A stretch of DNA of 64,000 bases. Origin: Alopecurus myosuroides (lineage: Eukaryota; Streptophyta; Magnoliopsida; Poales; Poaceae). Shown here piece after piece: positions 36,375-48,925 of the stretch (position 1 is its first letter; every line of letters begins with the position of its first letter). The notes under the pieces are model-generated. The model did no database searches and was not told where the DNA came from. It worked only from the letters and a program-made list of their open reading frames with translations. The translations under genes and the position numbers were made by a program. Location: assembly GCA_028641055.1 (NCBI GenBank), contig CM054060.1, positions 317,801,344 through 317,865,343 on the forward strand, given 5' to 3'.

Positions 36375-37746
36375 TGATACGTCTCCAACGTATCTATAAT
36401 TTCTGATGCTCCATTATGATATTATGCCAATTGCTACATGTTTTCTCCCTTCTTTATAGCATTTTTACACGTTTTATGGGACTAACCTATTAACAAGATG
36501 ACACAAAGCCAGTTCCTTGTTTTCTGTTGTTTTTAGTTTCAGAAATGTTGTTCTGAAAATATTCTCGGAATTGAAAATTTCGAAAGCTGGCAGTCTTAGA
36601 AGTCCCGAAAGCATCCAGAAGTTCCGAAGAGCCCCGGAGGGGGGGGCCAAAGGGTGGCCACACCATGGGGTGGCGCAGGTCCCCCCGGCCACGCCACCTG
36701 ATGGTGTGGGCCCCCTGGCCACCCCCCGACATCGCCCCTTTGCCTATTTATACTCCCCCGAGGGAAAACCCTAAATACATCGACCTTTTCCACAAAATAC
36801 ATCTGTACCTCCGCCGCCGCCACCGACAAGTTTCGGGGGACAGATATCTGTTCTTGCACCCTACCGGGACGGGGAAGTGCCCCCAGAACCATCTCCATCG
36901 ACTCCACCGCCATCTCCATTGCCGTTGATGTCTCCTATGACGAGGAAGGAGTAGCTCTCCCCCGAGGCTGAGGGCTCTACCGGTAGCTATGTGGTTCATC
37001 TCTCTCTGCCATGGTGTGATCTATATGTGATCGTGAGTTTTGTAATCTAGTTGAATAAGTAGATGTTACTCTTCATCTTGTGCTACTCAAGTGTTTTATT
37101 AATATGAACTTTGGAGTCACCTTGTCCTGCGGTGTGAAGGTTACACTGTGCACATCGTGTGTGTCTCCTCTATGAATTGTGGTGTTTTTCTAGTACCTTC
37201 TAGGGCGCTCATAGTGACAACATCAGGCTAACTAGACATGGGAATGCTTACTTTAAGGAATGCTTTTTGCATGCATACGCAATTATTAATGTTCGTTATC
37301 CAACCAGAGAGGGTTAAGAGTAGCATAGTGAAGAGAAGATATTTAGTTACTCAATTATGTGATAATTGTTGAGAGTGTCCACTAGTGAAAGTAGGATCCC
37401 TAGACCTTGTTTCCAAGTATTGAAACAACGTTATCCGCTTGTTCTGCTACATGTTTTTTTGCTGCCATTTTTTTTCCAGACTACTATTATCACTTATTAT
37501 CATCCATATTACTTGCATTTTACTCTCTCTTCGCCGAGCTAGTGCACCTATACAACCGACAATCGTATTAGGTGTGTAGAGACTTGTTGTATCTTAATTG
37601 CAGAGTTGCTTGAGAGGGGACTTCTACCTCACTGAGTTCGATAAACCTTGGGTAATCCACTTAAGGAAAACTTGTTGTTGTTCTACAAACTTCTGCACTT
37701 GGAGGCCCAACACTATCTACAAGAATAGAAGCGTGCGTAGACATCA
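36375..37746 (+). repeat. 3' LTR of the Gypsy-type element
   Basis: About 1372 bp, preceded by the polypurine tract GCTTGGGGATGCT (36362-36374). Compared with the 5' LTR it lacks a few short segments near 37580 and 37625. Confidence 0.85.
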
Positions 37747-39150
37747 TAGCACTATGTTGCATGTAGGATTCGAGACCCTTGGATTGGACTAGAACTACGA
37801 AAAGCCATAGGAATAAAATTCTATTATTTTCCAACCTCTTTTATCCTTATTTTCCCTCGTACTTCAGTCCATGTTAAATTTCTGATGTATTATTTTATTA
37901 TAGATGCCCCGCATCCTTGAGTCAGTCAAGAAGATCCCGGTGATGACCATGACCTTGGAAAGTGATACATGATTTGCAAAGGCACTTAAGAACATCATGA
38001 TAAGTTTGGGACCGCAAGGAAGAGCAATCTACAAAGGGTTTCCCTTTATAGATGATGAAGATGGACTTTAATACTGGTGGGTGGAACGTCATATATATAA
38101 ACACAAAGAGAGTGAACATTGATGTTGTGGAAACTGGATGTTCACCAACTAAACACTTTATACATCATTCTTCGAGTCAGCTCAAAACACTACGTGCAAA
38201 GCTATTGAAGAACTTGGATAAATACTCGGGTGGCGACTTCATATTACACAGAAGGATCTAAAGGAAGCCAGTGGAGAGATTTAAGCCCTCCAAAAGGAGT
38301 TGGATATGACTAAGGTTCCGAAGACCACTATGAAGATGGAGTATTGACAACATTTCATGAAGAATAAAACAAGATAATGGCTAGATTGTTTCAAGTAGTA
38401 GACCACCATGACATTTAATAAAGTTGTGAGACACGAAACACGATTAGTGTATTGATCATACAATTGAGTGTGTATGACAATATAGGTTGTTTGCTAAATC
38501 TTAACTTTTGATGTGAGCAATGACTGTTAGATGTTGTTTGTAAGATGAATTTCCTTGCTCTTCTTTGTTGGGGGTAGGAACCTTCTTTAGTATCTTTCTA
38601 ATTTCTAGTCATCTTCCCAAAAACCCAAACATATGTCTAGCCAAAATGCCAACCACCATGATAAGTCAATAGCAATGCAAATGCTACTAGAGGCACAGAC
38701 TCAACTAATACGACTGATGGACCAGAGTCAAGCCAACAATCCCAATATGGAATTAACGCCCGGAATGCAGCAATTATTGAATACCCGATATCCGATATTG
38801 TAGATGATGTCCCAAAATATGAACAATAGTGAAAACAATCAACCCTTGATAGCTAGAGACAACAAGGGGTTAGAAGAGAAAATAATTACCATATTTATTG
38901 ACTGCAAACTATGTGGAGAAATAGGACACTTATCTCAAGATTGTCCCGATGAGCGGCCCCGTAGTGATGCAAGAAACTCAACTCAAGAATACACCACTCA
39001 GGTTGCTTGTATTTTATGTGAAGGAAAAAACGCATGTTCCAGCACAATGTCCATTTTACCCCTTGGCACAACAAGTCAAAGTGGGAATGTCTAGTGCAAT
39101 TCAAGAGACCTTAGGATAACAAGAGGGGAAAGGAAAACACAAGCGGGATA
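37747..39150 (+). pseudogene. Internal 5' part of the older LTR element with gag zinc knuckle
   Basis: This continues the element whose primer site is at 28814. A gag-like region at about 38637-39094 has MQMLLEAQTQLIRLMDQSQ, and CKLCGEIGHLSQDCP (near 38909-38951) is a complete CCHC zinc knuckle. An in-frame stop lies near 38801, and the frame ends at 39092. No pol domain follows; the sequence changes character at about 39170. The superfamily is not certain. Confidence 0.55.
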
Positions 39151-41270
39151 TTATTCACATGGACAGTGTCCAGATTGATACTGGAGCCCATACTACACCA
39201 CATACCCATTCATCCAAACACAACACGACCCTATTGGCCGACAGCGTGGCCGCATCATAGGCACCACGGTCGAGTGCGCTGCCTCGCTCAACCCTCCGTC
39301 GCCTCCGTGAGCTCCGCCTGAGCTCGAGGCGACACCAAACTCGGCCCCGATGGCCTGAGCACACAACCATCGCATTTTCGCGCCTCCTCGCAACACTTCA
39401 ATATGCTCGTCCAACTGAAAGATTGCCATGATCCTGCTGGTCGCCGGCATGCCAAGCTACCACGGTCGCCACCACCAGCGCTAGGAACCATAGCAACAGT
39501 CCTTGATGGAACGACTTGGGACAAGCTGGCCCAGCAAGTGAGGCTATCTATTAGGATCAATATGGTCCATTAACATAGCCGCCTAATAATAATAATAAAA
39601 GGTGGTTGGTGGCAGCAGATGGGTTTCAGCTCGGTTTTTTTGCCCAGTTTTGGCCTGCTGTCGTTCGGAGCTGACCTAAACCTGTTGTGCAAACCTAAAT
39701 TTGCATGTTAGTTATCATATTTTCCAGTTTTCACGCAATAATAATTCATGCTGAATTATTTCGCGTCTAAACCCATGGATTTTTTTTTTGCTAAAATTGC
39801 ATGTTTAGCCTTGAAATAATCTCAGAAAGTCATTTTTAGGGATAATTTTTCACGTTTGTCATGTGTTTAACATGTTTTCTGTCATTATCATGCTCGTAGA
39901 ACATGTTTTCATTGCAAGAATTAATTGTTTAATTACTTTTAATTGCTCTAAAATAATTGTTAGGATGTTTTAAATATTGGAACATCATGTTAATCAATAA
40001 ATTTGTATCATCATCGCAATATGCAATAGATTACGTGATGTAATCAAATTACCTGATGTAACCGGATTACTTGTTATAATCTTGAAACACTTGCATATAT
40101 TGTTGATGGCCGGAATCATCACTGGTATATCACCAAGCCAGTCTGTCACGAGCTACTATCCTACCTGAACATCGAAAGTGGAAATCGTCCTCGGTTTAGT
40201 CCAAGCGACTCCCGTGAATGATAGGCTTGTGGACCCAGCTGGTCCACACCACCACCGTTCTACCTGAACATCAGGTGTGGATCGTCCTCGAGCCAAAGCG
40301 ACTCGAGTGGACTACAAATTCAGGACCATCTGATCCTACCACCACTACTTCTGGCGAGTATGTATGGACGATGGCCTTCTTTAAATTCCATCTATGCGAT
40401 ACTTTGTAAAATGAGTACACGGAAGAACAAAGTGTTTTCTCACTTTTGGCACGCTTTCATATAGTTGTGGGCCAGAACGAAAACAATGTTCCCTCACATG
40501 AGAGTATAGAGTGAAATTTTGTGCTGCTACAAATTTTGGGGTATCTGCATTGGTCGGGGGAGGCACCATTGACTACGATAGTATGTTTAGGGGGGAGGCG
40601 CCATCGGCTCCCATGGAAGAACCTCTGTAGGTGCCCATGGTAGAACACTTGGTGCCCCCGCCTCGATGCATTTGACAGTGGCCATGGTAGAGAACTTGTT
40701 GCTCGCCCCTCCACACTGGCATAGTATATTGTTACCTTGGTGATAGCCTAAGATGCGGAGAAGATTACTTAGCTTCAAATATTGGCCCAAGTCAATGAAG
40801 CATTCATTGACTCCGCCTAGTCTCTTTAATATTTACGATTCCTTTGGCATTTTTTATACATTTTGGATTTCAACCTCTAAAAGAGTTAATCCTATTCATT
40901 ATTTCCATGGTTAAATGATTTTTTTTATCGTTCATTAATTCCTCTATTTAAATATGATGGCATGTTCTGAGATATTTTTGTATTTTTGTTTTATGTAATG
41001 TTGCTTCTTCCTCGCTTCATTATATTTGTCAATGCAATATCTTAGAACACGTGTGGCACCCCCAATGGAGTAAACATGTCTTGTGGAAAACGATACAGAA
41101 ATACCATTTTGAGAGAGATTATGTGCTTTGAGTTTAAACTCGAGGGAATGTTATGACGATCGCTAGTTGTGATCTGGCTTCGGATGAGCCACAATCATAC
41201 TAACCCAAGCGAACAACTTTGATCATTAAGTGATGCATTGTTGTACCCCGAGTCACCCGCAACCTCTTAT
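39151..41270. other. Unassigned intergenic stretch
   Basis: GC-rich at 39220-39540 with open frames on both strands but no recognised domain, then AT-rich at 39600-40100. A degenerate direct repeat with the common core CTACCTGAACATC...TCGTCCTCG and AAGCGACTC appears near 40150-40210 and 40250-40315. No gene is supported. Confidence 0.4.
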
Positions 41271-41419
41271 ATTTCAGTGATATTCACTCTAAGAGTCTCC
41301 AGTTGAGACCGGTGTTGTGATGGCAAGTATGCCTCCTAAACACCAAGCACCATGAAAATTGTAAACATGTTCTTGAAAGTTTTGTCTCCTCCATTGGACA
41401 CAAGGCTATGCTACATGAT

Positions 41420-41721
41420 AATTGCAGCACCGCTTGTGTACACTACCCTACGAAGCTCCGAACTATTGTGTCTCTGGCATGATATAGGCCACTCGGTCAT
41501 AGTATGATGATGAATATAATTGACATCTCGAATGGTCATAATGTTAATGTGAAGAACTTCACGAATCCAGATGATCTCGTTTGCACTGCATGCGCTAAGG
41601 GGAAGTTAATCATTAGACCGTCCTCTTTTTAAAGGTGAAGGATGAAATCATCGCGTTCTTGGACACATCCAAGGGGACATGCGGTCCAGTTCAGCCTATC
41701 CCGGGTTGTTTTGGTACTTTA
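41420..41721 (+). pseudogene. Pre-integrase part of the decayed Copia
   Basis: The translation carries LGHSMMMNIIDISNGHNV, then NPDDLVCTACAKGKLI (the zinc-binding His/Cys block), then a frameshifted LGHIQGDM-like start of the integrase core. Disrupted by stops. Confidence 0.6.
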
Positions 41722-44280
41722 CTAGATCATGAAAACGCGCGTTGCCGCGCCCGTCCATCTCCAAAATAATTCTATGAACTTTAAAAATAAACAGAAAGTA
41801 AAAGATAAAAATCTTGAAAATAACTTAAATTGTGTGATAGAATATGAATGGTGTGAATTATGTGAGACACATTCGTTTACAAAACCCAACTTCTGTTTAT
41901 CCTAATAGGCACCTTTACATATTTCTCAACCTTTTACATAAGTAAAACTAACTTTAAGAACAAACATATGTCATCAGTTGTCGTGAGACGTCCGACCAGG
42001 CAGCAAACAAACAGGCTTTAAGCACATAACTACATTATTAGAATAACAAGTTTCACAAAAGTGGCCGTTAGTTGAATTTCAATAAATATTAAGCTACAAA
42101 AATCTGAACATCATTGGAACCATGTTTTGGACAGATGCTATTTACATTTTTTAACCTATATTTACCGTAATTTTGTAGTAACTGAAACATACACCACAAA
42201 AATATAGAGTGGCCTTGTGGAAGCACATGTCATCTCCATCTTCTCTCTTTCATCCTACCCGGCGAAAGAGCACAAACGTGAAATCGATATACATGACAAA
42301 CCCAGGGGAGGCGTTAGTGTGGTAGGGAAAGGGCCTGGCCTGAGCGGTGGGTACTGGGCAGAGCTCTAAGGAAAACGCGTTATCAGTAGTGAGAGGATCC
42401 ATAAAGCTCATCCATCCCGGGCAATAAACTGGTGTCAAAAGCCTGAAATATTGATGCAGCAATGCCTCCTCATAATAGGATAAACTGATGTCTAAAGATT
42501 GCAATTTTATTTATTAGCATGAGGGACAGGTTAGTCCATGTATAGAAAATTACATCTAAATTAACATCCTCCAAAGAGGTACATACATATATCTAATTCT
42601 GATAAGGAATCCTTGCGAGTTCTTCATATTGTCCTCTATTCCTTCGAGTGAATATTAGGTACAGTAAAAAAGTAGAGGCATTGCGTTCATGAGCTTGGTA
42701 TAGTGAGGTGTTGCACTTGCACATAAGCTTACCAGCAGTTCTTGAGCACAATGGAAGTAAGTAGAAGAAGCTGCCTAAGTTTCCAAGCACCGTGGCAAGG
42801 AAAATGGGCCTTGTTTTCTCAATTGCTCGCATCCACATAATCAGAACTATTCCAATCTGACGCAGCATCCCAAGAAGTGGCAGTATTATGCAAAAGTCTG
42901 ATTCATCTGAATAGAACATAAGAAGATAAGATATGGAAATAACTTCAGGAAATATTAACGCACTAATCATCACTATGCATTACATTTGTGATTCAGAGGT
43001 CGAAGCTAGAATTGACAACGAATAGTGAACCAAGCTGGAAAATAAACAAAACAACTGTTCTTGTACCTTCAATCCCAATAGACAGGCGCCAGACCACTTG
43101 ATTGGACTGTTGAAGATGACGAACTTGAGAAGGAGATGGTTCTGCCGACGTCCCCGGCGTCAACATGGTCATCCACCTCCTCCCCAAAAGGTAGGGTAGG
43201 ACAGTGATGCACCTCTTCTGACAGTGGCGGCTGGGCGACAACTGAGGTGCGGCCTTCCATGGATGGATGCAACTGGAAGCTGGGATCGGCAACTTCTCTC
43301 CCTCCATGGCTATCCTCAATCCGCGAAGCAAGAATGTCACAGCATGCAGACTTCCGTAGAGCGGACAGAGAGTAGTCACCGACGTCCACCCAGCACCACG
43401 AAGATACCACTAGCTGCACTACTCTCGCTAATCTTAACCGAAGAACACGGAAACGATGGGATGCCAATGGCCGAGACGAGAAGTAGAACAGAGGACTATT
43501 ATATGCGCGGAGAGAAGGTGTACAGGCATGAATGGTGGTTGACAAACAAGATTACATACTTGATTCTTGGGCCTCAAGATCCAATGATTGGAATCATCTA
43601 ACCATAGGAAGAGCCTATGAGAGAGCAAATTCCAAAATACATAGCGGATCTAAACCAACATCAAGAGAGTACTGGCTACCTAGGAAACACCATGGATGTG
43701 AGGGAAACAGTAGGAACAAAGGTAGAGATTGACATCTGAATCAAATCTGCAACCTCACCATTGCACGTGAGAGAATGCTAGCAGCTTAGGCGGTTGGCTT
43801 GGGCGTACAATTTTCATTGCCAGAGGCCTTTTGTTTCTCCACTTGAGGCAACGAAGCATATATACACCTTTGTTATATATGGATGTGAGGGAAACAGTAG
43901 GCCAACGAGAAGTAACGTACGTCTAATAATCGCTGCCATCGAGTGATGCACATCAGTGCTTCCATTAGTGCTGGTATAAATTGCCCGCAGGTAAACAACG
44001 GCAACGACGCTTTGCCTCTCTTTGCCCCATCTGGCGGCCGGCCTCAATACCTATCAGCCCGTTACAACGAATTGCAGGCCCGGTTAACCAGAGAACAGCC
44101 AGTTCGGCCTGTGGAGCAGCGACCCAAAGAACTTTGGGCCATTTTTTCACGTGAAGTGACACCGGGAACGGATAACATCAATGTTACGACACGATGGAGT
44201 GATCTAGACCATTCCCTGATGCGATCGGACGGTCATGAGCACATAATCGCTGTGAGAGGCCCTAGGTGGTTGAGTTTTAC
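41722..44280 (-). mobile_element. Probable Helitron carrying gene fragments
   Basis: The minus strand ends ...CGGGCGCGGCAACGCGCG, TTTTCATGAT, CTAG at 41722. That is a GC-rich hairpin (stem GCGCG/CGCGC), about 10 bases, then CTRR, followed by T in the target: the standard Helitron 3' end. The insertion interrupts Copia integrase coding sequence. The 5' end (TC) was not located; Copia sequence resumes by about 44285. No RepHel frame is visible, so it would be non-autonomous. Confidence 0.55.
42733..42906 (-). pseudogene. Captured exon of an unidentified membrane protein gene
   Basis: On the minus strand this 174-nt stretch is open in one frame (DESDFCIILPLLGML, then RQIGIVLIMWMRAIEKTRP, FYLLPLCSRTAG). 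It is preceded by a good acceptor (TTCTATTCAG) and followed by a donor (GTAAGC). Hydrophobic stretches suggest one or two membrane spans. Open frames at 43069-43545 and 42250-42504 could be neighbouring exons but are less clear; one ends with ATTGAAG followed by GTACAA at about 43067. I do not recognise the parent gene. Confidence 0.45.
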
Positions 44281-44284
44281 TGTT

Positions 44285-46993
44285 TCTTAATGGTACACAT
44301 TTACGCTTCTGTAAGTGGTCCAATGATTTCCTGCTACAACATGGAACCATGGAAATAGGAACCGTATGGAACCATGGAAATAGGAACCGCAGTCGAGCAT
44401 TCAGTACCACATCTTCATATGCAAAATGGACTTGCAGAGGCATTGACTAAATTTATTGCTAGACCGCTCCTTCAGGGTTGTAATTTTCCAACCAGATGTT
44501 GGGGGCAGGCCGTGTTACATGCTGCTAAGCTCATCAACTGTAGACCGTCAGACTACAACATCCATTCTCCTATGCAGTTCGCGTATGGGTCGGCACAAAA
44601 AAATTCCCACCTTCACAGGTTCGGTTTCTAGGTGTATGTACCGACACCACCCCCATCAATCAGCAATGTGCTTGCTCCCTAAGTCGGGGATATACGTTTG
44701 CTATGAGACTATGTACATAAACACGTATTTGGACTCCGATGACATGTGATTGTCATACGGTCTACTTTGCGATTGCATATTTGACGAGGATCTCTTTTCG
44801 ACTTTAGGGGGAGAAAATCAACTCCTTGATGATAAAAGTCGAGAAATAACGTGGCAAGACACGAGGATCCACGTTCATGACCCACACACTGTTGAGAGAA
44901 ATAAAAAAGTCCAAAAGATAATAGATTTACATGCATTTTCTAATCAACTGCCTGATCACTTTAGTGACTTGAAAACTTTGACAAAGTCGCTTATGCCAGC
45001 GTGCAATGCATTGGAAAGGGTTGAGATACTGAATTTAACTAATGGTACGCCCCCCCCCCCCCCCGGTCCAAATGCCTAAAACGACGCGAAATCCGGTTTC
45101 TCGAATCCTAAGTACTCGGGACGCTTGAGGAAGAATGATAAGAGAGATTTATCGCACACAATCACCAAAGCCCCTAGTAAGAAAAAGGGAAGCCATTTGA
45201 GACCTGGCACAAGTACGAAAAGTCCTATGCACGAGATTCTAGACTTGAACGTCCCTCTTAAGGGACCATCCAGCGGAGATGTGAGAGCACACATCGGCGC
45301 AGAAAAGCTATAAAATACCTGGCTCCTATAATGGTAAATATGGTAGAGCAAGAGGTAGCGCCAGATGCACCCCATGACGAAATGGCTATATATTATATAA
45401 ATAAAGGAGAGTTACGGAACAAAGCAATGACGAATGTCGACATTAACTTTGATAATAAAATTGCCCCGATCATAGATCCTGACCCTAGACCTAACAATCA
45501 CACTGATTGTAAAAGAAGGTCGGATTGGAAAGATTGGCATGTGGAAATTACCTCACAAACGTAGTGGTTTGGTACAAAGCAAGACTCGTTGCTCAAACGG
45601 TTCACTCAACGACCAGATGTCGATAGTGAGGCAACTTACTCCCTAGTCATGGATGGTATAACCTTAAGATACTTGATCTCAATGGAAGTAAATATGGACT
45701 TAACGGTGAAATTGATGGGTGTTGTCACTGCTTACCTATATGGTAATCTGGATTCGGATATTTACATGAAGGTATCCAAAGGTATCCCCATTCCGAACCA
45801 AGATAGAGTAAATCGGGGTCTATACAGTGTTATTCTCAAGAAGTCATTATGCGGATTTAAACAATCTGGTAGGATGTGGTATAATCGCTTAAGTGATTTC
45901 CTTCATCAGAAGGGCTACACGAGCAACGAGGATTGCCCATGTGTCTTTATACGGCGATCCCAGGATGGACTGTATAATCTCGGTGTACGTGAAATATTTG
46001 AATATAATAGGTACACCTAGAGATACTAAGGAAGCGAGTTCCTACCTGATGTCGGAATTCGAGATGAAGGATTTGGGTAAAACCAAGTTCTGTCTGGGTC
46101 TGCAACTTGAACATTCCCCTGCTGGGATTCTAGTGCACGAGTCTGCCAACACCAAGAAGGTGTTGGAGAGATTTGGATCTGATAATGCATATCCTTCTAA
46201 GAACCCAATGAACGGAGGTTCTTTACAGCAAGATAAGAAACCGTTCAGTCCTAAGGAAGAGGGGGAGGAAATTCTGGAACCAGAACTCCCCTACTTAGGC
46301 GTTGTTGGAGCACTCATGTATTTTGCGAATTATACACGGCCGGATATTGTATTCGTCGTTAATTTTCTTGCTAGGTACAGTTCTGAGCCTACCAATAGAC
46401 ACTGGAAAGGCATCAAGGACGTCTTCCGATATCTGTAAGGGACTAAAGATCTTGGACTATTTTATAGGAGGATTCAAGACTTATCACGGATAGGCTATGC
46501 TTATGCAGCACCTCCAAGTCACAGATTGGATATGTTTTTCTTTATGGTGGAATAACAATTTTCTGGAAATCGTCTAAGCAAAGTCTGGTATCGACTTCGA
46601 CGAACCACTCAGAAATCATAGCATTGTATGAGGCATCACGAGAGTGTGTATGGCTTCGACGAATGATTCGCCACATTCAGCAGACGTGTGGGCTGAATAC
46701 CATACAGACCCCCACCATTACCTATGAACATAATGCAGCTTGGGTATGTGAAGAGTAATCTCACAAAGCATATCAACTCCAAGTTCTTCTATGCGCATGA
46801 GCTGCAGAAGATGAACGAGGTGAGAATCTTGCATACTAAGTTATGTGACAATCTCGCTGATTTGTTCAGTAAATCGTTACCGGCATCATCTTTTGAGAGG
46901 TATATTCGTGGAATAGGTATGATGAGACTTAGAGAAATTCCAGACTCCGGGGGAGATTCTTCACACCCTATCTGTAAATCTCGATCAAGATGA
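44285..46993 (+). pseudogene. Integrase end, RT and RNase H of the decayed Copia
   Basis: The integrase end (44374-44631) shows AVEHSVPHLHMQNGLAEALT, where the catalytic Glu is in LAEA. RT pieces lie at 45589-46020 and 45893-46438 (MEVNMDLTVKLMGVVTAYLYG, KSLCGFKQSGRMWYNRLS). Where the catalytic YVDD should be, the sequence reads YVKY, so both Asp are lost. RNase H is at about 46500-46993 (SNLTKHINSKFFYAHELQ, CDNLADLFSKSLP). Many stops and shifts; inactive. Confidence 0.8.
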
Positions 46994-47182
46994 TAGAGTA
47001 CTCAACCTGATGTTGAGTGTATTGTACTCTTTTCCCTTATGTGAGTTTTTCAGATGGTTCTCACAACAAGATTTTTGATGAGGCAATTCGTGCAACACGA
47101 GTATTCCATGCGTTTTTTCTCCATATTTTTTCCACTGGGTTTTTGAGACATAGACAATACGGGACGTCAGACCAAGGGGGAG

Positions 47183-47430
47183 TGTTGGGAAACCTTCCCG
47201 TGTGTAGCCGTACGGGGCCACCCTTTCTTGGCGTGGGGGTTTCCCCTCTAGGTTTTGGTCCTACTACCTACCCCTTCTCCCCTATATATACTCATGTATT
47301 GTATAGAGAAAGACACAATTTGATTAATAAAGATCAGTTCCACCTATATAATGTGTCTCTTTTTTACTTTCTGCATCTGTGATTGTGCAGCCTGTACGAC
47401 TCCTTCGACTACGCTCCCGCTCCACGTCAC
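47183..47430 (+). repeat. 3' LTR of the decayed Copia
   Basis: Begins TGTTGGGAAACC after the polypurine tract and contains a TATA string (CTATATATACTC near 47281-47292). The 3' edge is unclear, perhaps at CCACGTCA near 47431. It lies just upstream of the F-box gene. Confidence 0.65.
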
Positions 47431-47692
47431 TGAACCGGACTCACGGGCAAATGTTGTGGAACAATTTTGTGCTATTCCAAAAAATGTTACTCTATTTTGC
47501 TATTTTAGGGAGAAAATATTATTTTTTGGCAGACACCCCCGTGAGTCACATGGACGTATTCGGGTTGTCAACCTGGTTGGGTTGGCCCACTGGGCCATTG
47601 GAACTGGAGTAACAAGCAAAAGCAGGCCGAACACAACTTCCACTCATTTCCCAATGGCCACGCGTGTGATTCCAGGCGGGAGCTATTGGGAA

Positions 47693-48925
47693 ATGACCGC
47701 CAGCCGCCGCCGCACCTTCTCGTCGCCTCCGGCGGCGCTGGAGGATGACGACCTCCTCGCGGAGATCCTCCTCCGCCTCCCGCCGCTGCCTTCCTCCCTC
47801 CCGCGCGCCTCTCTGGCCTGCAGGCGCTGGCGCCTCCTCGTCCTCGACCCCCGCTTCCTCCGCCGCTTCCGCGCCCACCACCACTCCCGCGGCACTCTCC
47901 CCGTCCTCGGTTTCTTCACCGAGGGAGACAGCGGTATATCCTTCTTCCCTACCCTGGATCCCCCCGACCGCGTCCCCACCGAGCGCTTGGGCCTGCAAAT
48001 CACCGGCTGCGCAGATAACTGTCGGATCGTCTGCTGCCGCGACGGCCTCGCGCTGCTTGTCAACGTGCACCCGGGGCAGGCCCTGGTATGGGACCCCGTC
48101 ACCGGCGACCAGCACCGCCTACCCCTTCCACCGGTTTTTCGCAACATCGACAAGTTCTACAGCGGGATGGTGCTTCGCTCTGCTGCTGCTGTCAGAGACG
48201 GTGATCGTTTCCAGTTCCAGGTGGTGTTTGTGCGCTGCGTCAAGGGACGTTACGCCCGAGCGGTTGCTTGTGTTTACTCCTCCGATGCCGGCGCATGGGG
48301 TGATCTCATTCAGATATCCACGCCGCTTCGACGCACACTTGCTGTATCCACGTCAGGCTCCTTGGTTGGACGTTCTCTTTACTGGTCGCTTCATGGGAGT
48401 AAGACGAACGCCGCCCTTGAGTTTGATTTGGATAGGCAGAACCTAGCTGTGATTCCTTTACACTTGGAAGGATGGATTATGTCGGCGGAGGGTGGTGGAC
48501 TTGGCTTGGTCTCTGTTTTGGGTCACATAGCAGAACTACGGAAGAGGGAGACTGGTTCTGATGGTGTAGCGACATGGCGGCTGGCAAAAACCATTAATCT
48601 GGACAACCTTCTTCCCATGATTTCAGGGAAAAGACTGGCCTTAGGCTTCACGGACGAAAATAATATGCTGATCCTGGGGAAAGTTGACAGTATCGATAAC
48701 TTCACAGTCCACACAGAGTCAATGCAGTGCAAGAAACTTCCTGTAAACTTTGAATTACCCCGTGTCTTTCGACCATTTGCAAGTGTCTATACTGCAGGTA
48801 ATACCGTGCCTCTACATTGCAGGTAATATCTTTTCATTGATATGTTATTGATTATTTGACTTATGCTTGTAGAAATGGGCGTTGGTGCTGAACATCCTGG
48901 AGCTGAACTCTTGCACAATCGGTAA
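47693..48925 (+). CDS. F-box protein, two exons
   Basis: Exon 1 is 47693-48797, intron 48798-48872 (GTAATA...TTGTAG), exon 2 48873-48925; together 1158 nt, 385 residues. The splice keeps frame and gives the C-terminus MGVGAEHPGAELLHNR, which resembles the usual end of this grass F-box family; reading through the intron would instead stop at 48826. The F-box is at residues 14-60 (LEDDDLLAEILLRLPP, LACRRWRLLVLDPRFLRRF); the rest is the long, weakly conserved F-box-associated region. F-box proteins connect substrates to SCF ubiquitin ligases; the target is unknown. An in-frame upstream ATG at 47654 could add 13 residues. No stop or frameshift is seen. A Copia LTR ends about 260 bp upstream. Confidence 0.8.

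Larger units (their letters stand above)
28827..37746 (+). mobile_element. Non-autonomous Gypsy-type LTR retrotransposon (LARD-like)
   Basis: LTRs are 28827-30217 and 36375-37746. Both start TGATACGTCTCCAACG and end GCGTAGACATCA. The primer site matches tRNA-Asp (30228-30245), as in several Triticeae Gypsy families. The polypurine tract CTAAGCTTGGGGATGCT ends at the 3' LTR. Flanks GAGCA and TAGCA form a 5-bp target duplicate with one mismatch. After removing the nested solo LTR, the internal region is about 3.6 kb and holds no protease, RT or integrase, only a short reading frame near its 5' side. It would depend on a related autonomous element. Confidence 0.85.
41271..47430 (+). mobile_element. 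Decayed Copia element interrupted by a probable Helitron
   Basis: The pre-integrase region (about 41420-41715; HDIG-type block, then NPDDLVCTACAKGKLI) runs to 41721. It stops at a Helitron-like terminus and resumes near 44280 with the end of the integrase core. RT and RNase H follow up to 46993. A polypurine tract (CCAAGGGGGAG, 47172-47182) and a 3' LTR beginning TGTTGGGAAACC (47183) close it. The 5' LTR and gag are not recognised; they may be in 39.2-41.3 kb in decayed form or lost. Confidence 0.7.

Noticed and set aside
43693..43900. Repeated GGATGTGAGGGAAACAGTAGG (about 43693 and 43879) as insertion target duplicates
   Set aside because: Too long for a transposon target duplicate and no element ends beside it; more likely a local duplication.
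45046..45065. Long C run as a structural motif
   Set aside because: A simple homopolymer in a decayed retroelement, prone to sequencing error; nothing suggests function.
47546..48153. Minus-strand and +2 frames over the F-box gene
   Set aside because: Caused by high GC at third positions of the F-box gene; no domains.
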